62,598 bases of DNA. Source: an uncultured Bacteroidales bacterium. GTDB lineage: Bacteria > Bacteroidota > Bacteroidia > Bacteroidales > UBA932. The position numbers and the translations under genes are program-made. Position 1 is the first letter of the stretch; every line of letters starts with the position of its first letter. The notes beneath the pieces were generated by a model that did not search any database, had not been told where the DNA came from, and worked only from the letters and a program-made list of their open reading frames with translations. This document shows positions 26,910 through 33,885 of this stretch, piece by piece. The stretch spans positions 1-62,598 of the forward strand of contig CAMYYI010000009.1 of the NCBI GenBank assembly GCA_947303465.1, in the 5' to 3' direction.

Positions 26910-28380
26910 CGCGCTGGCGGTCACTGCTCTTCTATGCGGCAGCACATGCTTCGGGAGAGGTAGTACCCTGCCGAACTACGCGCTACGCGCTATCCCTCCC
27001 ATCGCGAGCGATGGGCCCCTCCCGTTCACGTGGCCACGGGCGGCCACGGTTCGTCAGGGTACTACCTCTCCCTCTGCGCTGCCGCAAGATCGCGAAGTTC
27101 TGCCGGGTAGCCCCACTCCCGGACAAACAGCTGCCGCACAATGGTTTATGGGGACGGGGCGGCTGTATCCGGAGACCGTTCCTGCAGTCCCAAAGGCTCC
27201 CCGCGGCTATGTTCCTGTATATTTGAGCCATTACGGCCGCCACGGGTCAAGATATCTTCCTTCTGAAGGAGCGTATAAAGAGTTGGGCGAAGTGCTCTCC
27301 AGAGCTGCCGAAGAAAATGCGCTTACAGAGCTGGGAAAGGATATTTGGATGCGCTATTCCGCTGTACTTCCGCTGCTGGACAAGCGCGAAGGCGAACTTA
27401 CACCGCTTGGTGCGCTTCAGCACAGGCAGATCGCCGGCAGAATGGTTGGCAACTTCCCCCGCCTGTTCAAAGGCAGGGATGCCCGGGTGGAGGCTAATTC
27501 CACCAACTTCGAGCGCACCATTCTCTCCATGCTCAATTTCGGGCAGGCCCTCCTCCAATGCGAGCCCGGGCTGCAGATTCACTCTGATGCATCCCGCAGC
27601 GAGATGGGCCATATACACCAGCACGTCCTGGAGAATCCCCGTGCCACTCCGGAAGATGTAATCTGGAAGGGCAAACAAGCTCCATGGCGCCCCGCATTCG
27701 ACCGCTACTGCGAGAGTGTCCTGAACTGGAAGCCGTTCTGCGGCAGTTTATTCAAGAATCCCGACTATATTTTAGGCATTGGCGACCCCGTCCGCTTTGA
27801 ACGCACCTACTTCGAGGTCGCCCAGAACCTTCCCAGCTGCCCTGTAGATGACTGCGGCCTGCTGCGCGCATTCTCAGACGAAGAATTGCTGAATCTCGGC
27901 AAGCTTCAGAACTATTCCTTCTATGTTGAGAAAGGCCGGTGGCCGGGTGGGAACAAAAGAGGCTGCTTCCTGTCCGAATCTGTGCTGGGCGATATGATTG
28001 AAAGGGTTCCCGGGGATATGGCTTCCGGGGTTCGCGTCCGCCTGCGCTTCGGCCACGACGGCTGCATGATGGCCTTGTTTGCCTTGATGAAGCTGGAGGG
28101 CTGGAACACGGAAACAGAAGACCCCGCAGACGCCTGGAAGGTCTGGGATACTTCGCGGGTGCCCATGGCCTCCAACTTCCAGATGGTTCTGTTCGCCCCC
28201 CGCCGCTGTGCTTCCTCGCCCAAGGCCGGGGACATGCTTGTTATGCTGATGCTCAACGAGGAGCCGCTTACTCTTGACCTCCCGGCAGTGAAAGATTATT
28301 ACTACCGTTGGACCGACTTCATGGATTACTGCACCGCCATCCTGAACGAAGCGCGAGAGGCACTTGCAGAAAACGGATAA
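26875..28380 (+). CDS. Histidine-type acid phosphatase (His_Phos_2), secreted
   Basis: A 501-aa protein from ATG 26875 (MIRRRTAKRLLSALAVTALLCG signal peptide). The branch-2 histidine phosphatase motif SHYGRHGSRY holds the phosphohistidine His, and RLRFGHDGC supplies the proton-donor HD. The family includes phytases and MINPP-like inositol polyphosphate phosphatases; MINPP usually has HAE, so substrate is open. A family A palindromic element (26953-27072) encodes residues about 27-66, right behind the signal peptide, where it would form a disordered spacer. A paralog lies at 33886. Start chosen because only this Met gives a signal peptide; it lies inside the end of lspA. Confidence 0.88.
   Translation: MIRRRTAKRLLSALAVTALLCGSTCFGRGSTLPNYALRAIPPIASDGPLPFTWPRAATVRQGTTSPSALPQDREVLPGSPTPGQTAAAQWFMGTGRLYPETVPAVPKAPRGYVPVYLSHYGRHGSRYLPSEGAYKELGEVLSRAAEENALTELGKDIWMRYSAVLPLLDKREGELTPLGALQHRQIAGRMVGNFPRLFKGRDARVEANSTNFERTILSMLNFGQALLQCEPGLQIHSDASRSEMGHIHQHVLENPRATPEDVIWKGKQAPWRPAFDRYCESVLNWKPFCGSLFKNPDYILGIGDPVRFERTYFEVAQNLPSCPVDDCGLLRAFSDEELLNLGKLQNYSFYVEKGRWPGGNKRGCFLSESVLGDMIERVPGDMASGVRVRLRFGHDGCMMALFALMKLEGWNTETEDPADAWKVWDTSRVPMASNFQMVLFAPRRCASSPKAGDMLVMLMLNEEPLTLDLPAVKDYYYRWTDFMDYCTAILNEAREALAENG
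26953..27072 (+). repeat. Family A in-frame palindromic element, copy 2 (inside histidine phosphatase)
   Basis: Outer arms 26953-26976 and 27049-27072 are inverted repeats with 23 of 24 positions matching. The conserved 37-nt core is at 27013-27049, preceded by a hairpin with stem ATCGC/GCGAT. It is read in the same frame as copy 1 (GPLPFTWPRAAT). The arms share no sequence with the arms of copies 1 and 3. Confidence 0.9.
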
Positions 28381-28394
28381 AATACATACCTTTG
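28364..28394 (+). promoter_or_regulatory. tRNA-Ser promoter
   Basis: TACCTTTG (28387-28394) fits the -7 consensus and TTG (28364-28366) lies 20 bp upstream, inside the end of the phosphatase gene. The tRNA begins 11 nt after the -7 box. Confidence 0.6.
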
Positions 28395-28404
28395 CAATCC
28401 CATT

Positions 28405-28489
28405 GGAGGAATGGCCGAGTGGTCGATGGCGGCAGTCTTGAAAACTGTTGTACGGCAACGTACCGGGGGTTCGAATCCCTCTTCCTCCG
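28405..28489 (+). tRNA. tRNA-Ser(TGA)
   Basis: A complete class II tRNA. The acceptor GGAGGAA pairs with TTCCTCC and the discriminator is G at 28489. Anticodon loop CTTGAAA gives TGA, a long variable arm (TGTACGGCAACGTACC region) is present, and the T-arm contains GGTTCGAATCC. No CCA is encoded. It reads UCA and other UCN codons. A terminator-like hairpin follows at 28510. Confidence 0.96.
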
Positions 28490-28509
28490 CGCTATGCAAT
28501 GCATGCACC

Positions 28510-28536
28510 GATGCCGCACGGGAGTGCGGCATTTTT
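28510..28536 (+). terminator. Rho-independent terminator of tRNA-Ser
   Basis: Stem ATGCCGCAC/GTGCGGCAT with a 3-nt loop, followed at once by five Ts (28532-28536). The T-run also forms the edge of the next palindrome. Confidence 0.8.
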
Positions 28537-28593
28537 GCGTTTTGGTACGGCCGTCAGGAGCTTGCTTCTATAAGGCCGTGCCGGAACGCAAAA
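28533..28593. repeat. Intergenic palindrome with 20-nt arms
   Basis: Arms 28533-28552 and 28574-28593 pair at 17 of 20 positions. The three differences are T/C changes that would be G-U pairs in a plus-strand transcript. The 21-nt centre contains GTCAGGAGCTTGC. It lies directly behind the tRNA-Ser terminator. Confidence 0.7.
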
Positions 28594-28662
28594 GGCTCCT
28601 TGGGAGCAACGGGGAATGCATTGTTCCCGGAAAACGAGGGAAAAGGCTCGCGCAGCGAGGCT

Positions 28663-28725
28663 AATCCCTCTTCCTCCGCTTCAAGCCGATGCTGACGCGT
28701 CGGCTTTTCGCGTCGGAAGAGGGAT
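28663..28725. repeat. Nested palindrome whose arm copies the tRNA-Ser 3' end
   Basis: AATCCCTCTTCCTCCGC at 28663-28679 repeats exactly the 3' end of tRNA-Ser (28474-28490). Its inverted partner is at 28710-28725 (14 of 16 match). Between them is a hairpin of the type AAGCCGA...TCGGCTT. The 28594-28662 part holds two more short hairpins (GGGAA/TTCCC and GCTCGC/GCGAGG). No gene is visible between 28490 and 28917. Confidence 0.72.
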
Positions 28726-28737
28726 CCCTACTATCGT

Positions 28738-28864
28738 TTCGGTACTAGCTAATTACACTTTCTGCCTTTTACTAAAGAAAATGTCATTCACCCCCACCAA
28801 CTTCCCTGGGGTGAATGACACTTTAGGCCGTCAGAGGCCATTTATGCACTTTGCTGGTACCGAA
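28738..28864. repeat. Intergenic nested palindrome
   Basis: Outer arms TTCGGTACTAGC (28738-28749) and GCTGGTACCGAA (28853-28864) pair at 11 of 12 positions. The inner perfect 13-bp stem TGTCATTCACCCC/GGGGTGAATGACA (28782-28794 and 28808-28820) has a 13-nt loop. It may also act as a bidirectional terminator before the minus-strand gene ending at 28918. Confidence 0.7.
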
Positions 28865-28917
28865 TTCTGCGAGCTGCCGAACACGCCGGGAAACAGTGCA
28901 TCAGTCAATAATAGAGA

Positions 28918-30279
28918 CTACCCCAGATACACCCCGTTTTCCAGCAGATCTGCGCGGACCTTGGAGACATCCACTGCGGAAGGCAGGACTCCTTCTTCCA
29001 GGGCGATGCGGGCAGCAGAGCCTGCAGCCTCGCCGAGAGCCATGCAAGTGGACATGACGCGGGTACCGGCCATGGCTTCATGGTTCATGGAAGAGCAGCG
29101 GCCTGCGACCAGTAAGCCTTCCACCTTTTCGGGAACCAGAACGCGGTAAGGGATATCGTATGCATCTTCAGTAAAGATCATGGTGCAGTCGCCGCCCTTT
29201 GAATGGTGAATATCAACAGGATAACCTGCGACCACCACGGCATCGTCGAACTTCTTCATAGCCACGATATCCTCAGCGGTAAGAACATATTTACCCACTA
29301 TGACGCGGCTCTCGCGTATGCCGGTGAACGGAGACACAATCTCCATATGGGCGTTCTCAAAGCCGGGCACAAACCTTCGCAGGTACTCGTTGATAACCTT
29401 GATCTGCTTGTGAGCGGTAATCTCGCAATGGGTATAACTTGAGGGTTCGGTACTGTCGGTTCCGCTTACACGCACCATATTCACCCAGATTTCATCGGGC
29501 TTAAGGCCGGTAATAAGGATGGTTCGGTTGACAGGAATGTCCAGTCCGGCCTCACGGGCCTTATCAATCATTCCGCGAAGGCCGACGGTAATGAAATGGC
29601 GCCTCGTAAACTGACTGTGAGGCATATTGTCCATATCGTACACCTCCGGATGCTGCACTATGGCATCCCTCAGAGCCTGCACATTCACTCCGCGCAGCTG
29701 ATACATAAGGGTAGGCGGCTGCATGCCACCGTCCGCATCGCCCTTATGGCACTCCACTCCGGCACGGAAAGCGACATCGCCGTCTCCGGTACAGTCGATA
29801 ACTGTCTTTGCCAGGATAGCTTCACGCCCGCACTTGGACTCGATTATAACTCCCTTGACTTGCTCGCCTTCTTTCAGCACTCCGCAGCAGAAAACGTACA
29901 TAAGCACCTCAACGCCGGCCTCCTCCATCATCTCCGCGCAAACGTTCTTCACCTCTTCGGTATCCACCATGGTGAAGGACTTGTGCAGCTTGCAGGGATA
30001 GTGGTCCGTCGCGGCGCCGCGGGCACGGAGCCTGTCTATGAACTTCTGAGGTTCACCCTTTATAACCTGGTTGCCCTTAGGGCCGAGGAAGGCCAGGATG
30101 GGCAGGCCAATAGTAAGGTTGCCACCCAGGAAGCCGCGAGTCTCCAGCAACATAACTTTGTGATTGCCTTTGCGTGCGGCAGCATACGCAGCCATTACGC
30201 CGGAAGGGCCGCCGCCAACTACGAGAATATCCACGCTGGCGCGTACCGGAATTTCCCTTGCGGGTTCGAAAACTGTCAT
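28918..30279 (-). CDS. FAD-dependent oxidoreductase (FAD_oxidored family)
   Basis: A 453-aa protein with a dinucleotide-binding motif near the N-terminus (DILVVGGGPSGVMAAYAAAR), ETRGFLGGNLT (FAD contact), TVIDCTGDGDVAFRAG, and a C-terminal GLLVAGRCSSMNHEAMAGTRVMSTC. This pattern is typical of the FAD_oxidored family, close to fumarate reductase flavoprotein-like and carbohydrate-pathway FAD enzymes of Bacteroidales. There is no signal peptide, so it is cytoplasmic. It overlaps the upstream ribulokinase-like gene by 4 nt, suggesting a joint sugar or sugar-acid pathway; the substrate is not evident. Confidence 0.85.
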   Translation of the reverse strand: MTVFEPAREIPVRASVDILVVGGGPSGVMAAYAAARKGNHKVMLLETRGFLGGNLTIGLPILAFLGPKGNQVIKGEPQKFIDRLRARGAATDHYPCKLHKSFTMVDTEEVKNVCAEMMEEAGVEVLMYVFCCGVLKEGEQVKGVIIESKCGREAILAKTVIDCTGDGDVAFRAGVECHKGDADGGMQPPTLMYQLRGVNVQALRDAIVQHPEVYDMDNMPHSQFTRRHFITVGLRGMIDKAREAGLDIPVNRTILITGLKPDEIWVNMVRVSGTDSTEPSSYTHCEITAHKQIKVINEYLRRFVPGFENAHMEIVSPFTGIRESRVIVGKYVLTAEDIVAMKKFDDAVVVAGYPVDIHHSKGGDCTMIFTEDAYDIPYRVLVPEKVEGLLVAGRCSSMNHEAMAGTRVMSTCMALGEAAGSAARIALEEGVLPSAVDVSKVRADLLENGVYLG

Positions 30280-31844
30280 AATACGAACTGAGCTAATTCT
30301 TGGTATCTTTGGTAGCGGCGCAGGTAGAACGCATGCCGCTCAGGATCAGGAGTATAAGTGGCACATGCACCGGGGCAGAGTGCATCTTCCGCCTCCAGAA
30401 CGGAGCCATACAGACCGGCTGCCACTGATGCGTGTACCGCGGCTCCCATAGCACAGGCGTCCTTGCAGTCGGACACCTCTATGGGGCGTCCGAGAACATC
30501 GCAAAGCATCTGCATCACAAAAGGAGACTTCTGGGCGATTCCGCCCACTGCAATCATCTTGTCTATACGGATTCCACCGTCCAGATACTGGTCTATGCAG
30601 GCCTTGGAGCCGAAGGCGGCAGCCTCAACCAAAGCGCGGTAAATCTCTGCTGCAGAAGTTGTTATACGCAAGCCACTGATACTTCCGGTGACTATGTTGC
30701 TGGGATTGGGAGCCCTGCGGCCGTTAAAGAAATCGGTAGCCAGCGGCAAGTCGTCACGAAGCGTTATCCTTGAAGCTTCCTCGGCGAGCTCCGGCAACTC
30801 TCTGCCGCTCAGGCGCTTGAACCAGGCGAAAATGTCACCGAATGCAGAAAGGCCGGTCTCGTATCCCATGTAGCCGGCCAGGATCGTGCCCTCGGACTGG
30901 CCGAAAAGGCCCTCGATGAAGTGGCCGCGCATCTCCTCCACAGGCATCACGGCCATGTAGCACGCGGAAGTGCCGAGATTCAGCACTGCCGTTCCGGGAC
31001 GCACTCCTGCTCCCACGGCTCCGGAATGGGCGTCACAGTTGCCAACGCTGACCACCACCGACGTGCTCAGGCCAAGCTTTTCCGCCCATTCGGGGCAGAG
31101 AGTTCCTGCCTGCTCGGAGCTGGCGTAATTCGCCTGAGGGATACGTCGCAGCACGGGTAGAAGCAGAGGGTCTATCTCCTCGAAGAACCACTCCGGGGGA
31201 TATCCGCCCCAGTCCTTGTTCCAGAGCTGCTTGGCACCGGGAATGCAGTGCCCCCACTTCATGGCGCCGAAGTCGCGGCAGCCGGTCAGCAGGTTGGTCA
31301 CGAAGTCGCATTCGTCGATGAATCCCCACGCGGCCTCGCGTACAGCGGCATTCTTGCGCAACACGTGAAGCACCTTGGCCCAGGTGCACTCGGAAGAATA
31401 GTGGTTGCCGCTCTGGCAGATGTAGTTGGGCTCGTGTCGTGCGCCTGCGGCCGTAAACTCTTCTGCCTCAACGGTTCCGGTATGATCCTTCCAGAGTATG
31501 AACATGGCGTCGGGATCTTCCGCGAACTCCGGCTTAAGGGACAGAGGTATGCCACTGCTATCCGTCATGGCCACGGTGCTTCCGGTGGTATCTACGCCTA
31601 TGGCGCATATTGCAGAAGGGTCGGGACAAGCGGCCACAACCTCACGCAGCACGGCCTCAAGGCATTCGATGTAATCCTGCGGGTGCTGACGGAACTGCTG
31701 GGTAAGGGGATCGCACCAGCGGCCCTCCGCCCAACGGGAGTAATTACTTGTGGCAGAAGCCACTATGCGTCCGCACGACGCATCCACCAGCACCGCCCTG
31801 GCCGAGTCGGTACCGTAGTCTATGCCAATGGTATAGCGTGTCAT
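30276..31844 (-). CDS. FGGY carbohydrate kinase, ribulokinase-like (AraB family)
   Basis: A 522-aa kinase. It matches AraB along its length: GIDYGTDSARAVLVD at the ATP-binding N-terminus, GVDTTGSTV, LKPEFAEDPDAMFILWKDHT, GTLCPEWAEKLGL, SAFGDIFAWFKRL, DFFNGRRAPNPS and AVGGIAQKSPFVMQMLCDVLGRP. It would phosphorylate L-ribulose (or a related ketopentose) using ATP in the cytoplasm. No araA or araD is in the window, so the partner may be elsewhere, or the adjacent FAD oxidoreductase may act on a related polyol. ATGA overlaps join it to both neighbours. Confidence 0.88.
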   Translation of the reverse strand: MTRYTIGIDYGTDSARAVLVDASCGRIVASATSNYSRWAEGRWCDPLTQQFRQHPQDYIECLEAVLREVVAACPDPSAICAIGVDTTGSTVAMTDSSGIPLSLKPEFAEDPDAMFILWKDHTGTVEAEEFTAAGARHEPNYICQSGNHYSSECTWAKVLHVLRKNAAVREAAWGFIDECDFVTNLLTGCRDFGAMKWGHCIPGAKQLWNKDWGGYPPEWFFEEIDPLLLPVLRRIPQANYASSEQAGTLCPEWAEKLGLSTSVVVSVGNCDAHSGAVGAGVRPGTAVLNLGTSACYMAVMPVEEMRGHFIEGLFGQSEGTILAGYMGYETGLSAFGDIFAWFKRLSGRELPELAEEASRITLRDDLPLATDFFNGRRAPNPSNIVTGSISGLRITTSAAEIYRALVEAAAFGSKACIDQYLDGGIRIDKMIAVGGIAQKSPFVMQMLCDVLGRPIEVSDCKDACAMGAAVHASVAAGLYGSVLEAEDALCPGACATYTPDPERHAFYLRRYQRYQELAQFVL

Positions 31845-32929
31845 TTCAACAGACGGGAAAGTTCTTTCTCCAGGCCCTGGACACTGCCGGGCGCAGTTGA
31901 CAGTTCGCCGGCGGAAAGCAGGAATGTCGTAGGGACGGAAGCCACATTGTAGAGCACCACCGATGATGATGCAGCGCCAAGTCCGTCGTTCACATTAATC
32001 CAGGGCAGGTTCTGGGCGCGAACCACAGAGGCCCACATGGCCTTGTCCGGGTTCACGTCTACAGCGTAAATCTGCAGCCCTCGGCCGCTCCAGCGCTCCC
32101 AGAGGGGCATCAGCTGGTCCAGGTTGAACATCTTGTCCGCAGCGGACGAAGAATTCCAGAAATGCAGCAGGATGGTCTTGGCCTCCACGGCGGAAAGCTG
32201 CACCTTCTGACCGTTTATATCCGGGAGGTTGAGTTCCGGATAGTCGCTGGGAGTAGCCTCTCCTATCATGGTCCGCAAGCGCAGGGCATCCTCCCGGCGT
32301 ACGGTTTCACGCTCCAGAGCCTTGACGTACGCAGACTCCGGATAAACCGTCTGGAGTGAATCCAGAGTGCGGCGGAAGAGGATGGCGTCTGTATGCTGGC
32401 AGAACACAGGAGTGTTTGCATCCAGCTGCTGGAAGAGCAAGGGAATGACAGTCAGCGACTTGGAGTTATCCATCACATATTTTGTGCACTCCCTGTAGAA
32501 CTTCACGAAGAGGGATGACATCTGGCGAGTGTCTTCGGTGGAATTGATTTCCCTGGTAAAGCGGGCGATGCGTCCTTCCACATCTGCAAGCTTTACGGAC
32601 TCCGGTGACCCTTCGACCTCATATGAGCCGAGCGTATCCGCCTTCACCACAGCCTTTTCACCCTCGCTGAGCAGCAGGGACGCGAGCTTTGTGCCGTCAC
32701 GGAAAAGATATACGAATTCCGGCTGTCCGGGCTTCACGTCAACGGCATATCGCAGGCGGCCGGAAGCATCCGTACGAACCGTATCCAACACCCTGTACAC
32801 ATTGACATCCAGGAGTTTGACCTCTACCTGGGAGCCGGGGGCGCCGGCTACGGTGCAGTCTATGCGCGCTTTTGGCGAGCAGGCCGCAAGCAGCAGCAAG
32901 GCGGGCAAAAAGAACCTAAAGCTTCTCAT
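31841..32929 (-). CDS. Thioredoxin-fold lipoprotein (TlpA-like) lacking the CxxC site
   Basis: A 362-aa lipoprotein from ATG 32929 (MRSFRFFLPALLLLAACS). The N-terminal beta domain (about 20-115) is of the DUF4369 type, then a helical linker, then a thioredoxin-like domain (about 230-362) with LLHFWNSSSAADKMFNLDQLMPLW and cis-Pro VPTTFLL. The usual WxxWCxxC is WNSSSAADK, with no cysteine, so thiol-disulfide exchange is not possible in the usual way. It overlaps the HIT gene start region by 14 nt and the ribulokinase gene by 4 nt. Function unknown; probably a structural or binding relative of periplasmic TlpA proteins. Confidence 0.85.
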   Translation of the reverse strand: MRSFRFFLPALLLLAACSPKARIDCTVAGAPGSQVEVKLLDVNVYRVLDTVRTDASGRLRYAVDVKPGQPEFVYLFRDGTKLASLLLSEGEKAVVKADTLGSYEVEGSPESVKLADVEGRIARFTREINSTEDTRQMSSLFVKFYRECTKYVMDNSKSLTVIPLLFQQLDANTPVFCQHTDAILFRRTLDSLQTVYPESAYVKALERETVRREDALRLRTMIGEATPSDYPELNLPDINGQKVQLSAVEAKTILLHFWNSSSAADKMFNLDQLMPLWERWSGRGLQIYAVDVNPDKAMWASVVRAQNLPWINVNDGLGAASSSVVLYNVASVPTTFLLSAGELSTAPGSVQGLEKELSRLLK

Positions 32930-33317
32930 ATTCGGCGAGTATGGACGCGGCAATCTCCGCCTGACGCTCAGGCGTAACCTCGGGGCGCTTCTTGCGGAAG
33001 TCCAGGTCGCCCTCGGTCTGCAGGGGGACAAGGTGAATATGGGTGTGGGGCACTTCCATGCCCAGAACGGCCACGCCTACCCTCTTGCAGGGGACCGCAG
33101 CCTTGAGAGCTATGGCAACCTTACGGGCGAAGGCCCAGAGGCCATTGTAAACCTCGGGATCCAGATTGAAGATATAGTCGTCCTCAACATTCCTGGGTAT
33201 GACCAGAGTATGGCCCTCCGCAAGGGGACTAATGTCCAAAAAGGCGTAGAACTGCTCGTTCTCCGCCACTTTGTACGAGGGGATCTCCCCCTTCGCTATC
33301 CTGGTGAAAATCGTCAT
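32916..33317 (-). CDS. HIT-family nucleotide hydrolase/transferase
   Basis: A 133-aa protein with the histidine triad HTHIHLVP and N-terminal TIFTRIAKGEIPSYKVAENEQFYAFLDISPL, typical of HINT/HIT proteins. It hydrolyses AMP-linked substrates such as adenosine phosphoramidates in the cytoplasm. It overlaps greA by 4 nt (ATGA); this greA-HIT order is often seen in Bacteroidales. Confidence 0.93.
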   Translation of the reverse strand: MTIFTRIAKGEIPSYKVAENEQFYAFLDISPLAEGHTLVIPRNVEDDYIFNLDPEVYNGLWAFARKVAIALKAAVPCKRVGVAVLGMEVPHTHIHLVPLQTEGDLDFRKKRPEVTPERQAEIAASILAEYEKL

Positions 33318-33784
33318 AGGGATATATCGAGAATCTTGAATTTCAGAATTCCGGAAGGGACCTTCGCCTCTACCGTCTCCCCTTTTGCATGCCCCATGAG
33401 GGCCCTTGCGATAGGAGTGGTAGCGGCCAGGCGGCCCTGGGAGAAATCGGCTTCCTTCTCACCCACGATGGTGAAAGTCATATCGGCATCGGCGGAAAGG
33501 TTCTTGACCTTTACCGTAGTGAGCATGCCCACCTTGTCCGTATTTAGTTGCGATTCGTCTATAACCTTGGCGTTTGCGATGGTATCCTGCAGTTTTGCTA
33601 TCTTGAGTTCCAGCAGTCCCTGGGCCTCGCGGGCCGATTCGTACTCCGCATTCTCGGAGAGATCTCCTTTCTCACGTGCCTCTGCGATGGCTGCCGATAT
33701 GACGGGACGCTGGGCAAGCGCATCCGCGAGGTCTTTCTTCAGCTTTTCGAGCCCTTCCTGGCTCATATAGTGCATTTCTGCCAT
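33314..33784 (-). CDS. greA: Transcription elongation factor GreA
   Basis: A 156-aa protein from ATG 33784 (MAEMHYMSQEGLEKL). It has the N-terminal coiled coil with the conserved tip sequence EKGDLSENAEYESAREAQ (acidic residues that enter the RNA polymerase secondary channel) and the C-terminal FKBP-like domain (GRLAATTPIARALMGHAKGETVEAKVPSG). It rescues backtracked RNA polymerase by stimulating transcript cleavage. It heads the minus-strand gene string greA-HIT-tlpA-like-kinase-oxidoreductase. Confidence 0.95.
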   Translation of the reverse strand: MAEMHYMSQEGLEKLKKDLADALAQRPVISAAIAEAREKGDLSENAEYESAREAQGLLELKIAKLQDTIANAKVIDESQLNTDKVGMLTTVKVKNLSADADMTFTIVGEKEADFSQGRLAATTPIARALMGHAKGETVEAKVPSGILKFKILDISL

Positions 33785-33810
33785 AATCATGTGTTAAGTT
33801 AAACAAAGGA

Positions 33811-33851
33811 GTCCTGTCTTTTACGACAGAACTCTAACCGCAGGCAAATTT
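33811..33851 (-). promoter_or_regulatory. greA leader hairpin and -7 box
   Basis: On the minus strand TAAATTTG (33851 to 33844) fits the -7 consensus. The leader then folds into GAGTTCTGTC/GACAGGACTC with a small loop, about 30 nt before the greA ATG. The hairpin has no T-run directly after it. It could modulate greA expression; this is inference. Confidence 0.4.
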
Positions 33852-33873
33852 ATGAATTATTTTTGGATTTTGC

Positions 33874-33881
33874 TATATTTG
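33874..33881 (+). promoter_or_regulatory. -7 box of the second histidine phosphatase gene
   Basis: TATATTTG, a perfect -7 element, lies 4 nt before ATG 33886. Transcription would start at or next to the ATG, implying a leaderless mRNA unless an upstream promoter is also used. Confidence 0.5.
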
Positions 33882-33885
33882 CTTT

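Noticed and set aside
28474..28679. Integrated phage or genomic island at tRNA-Ser
   Set aside because: The repeated tRNA tail is present, but the 189-bp interval holds no integrase or cargo gene, so only a remnant or local duplication can be claimed.
28411..28695. A 94-aa open frame over tRNA-Ser and its flank
   Set aside because: It starts inside the tRNA gene and crosses a terminator and palindromes; the tRNA explains the sequence.
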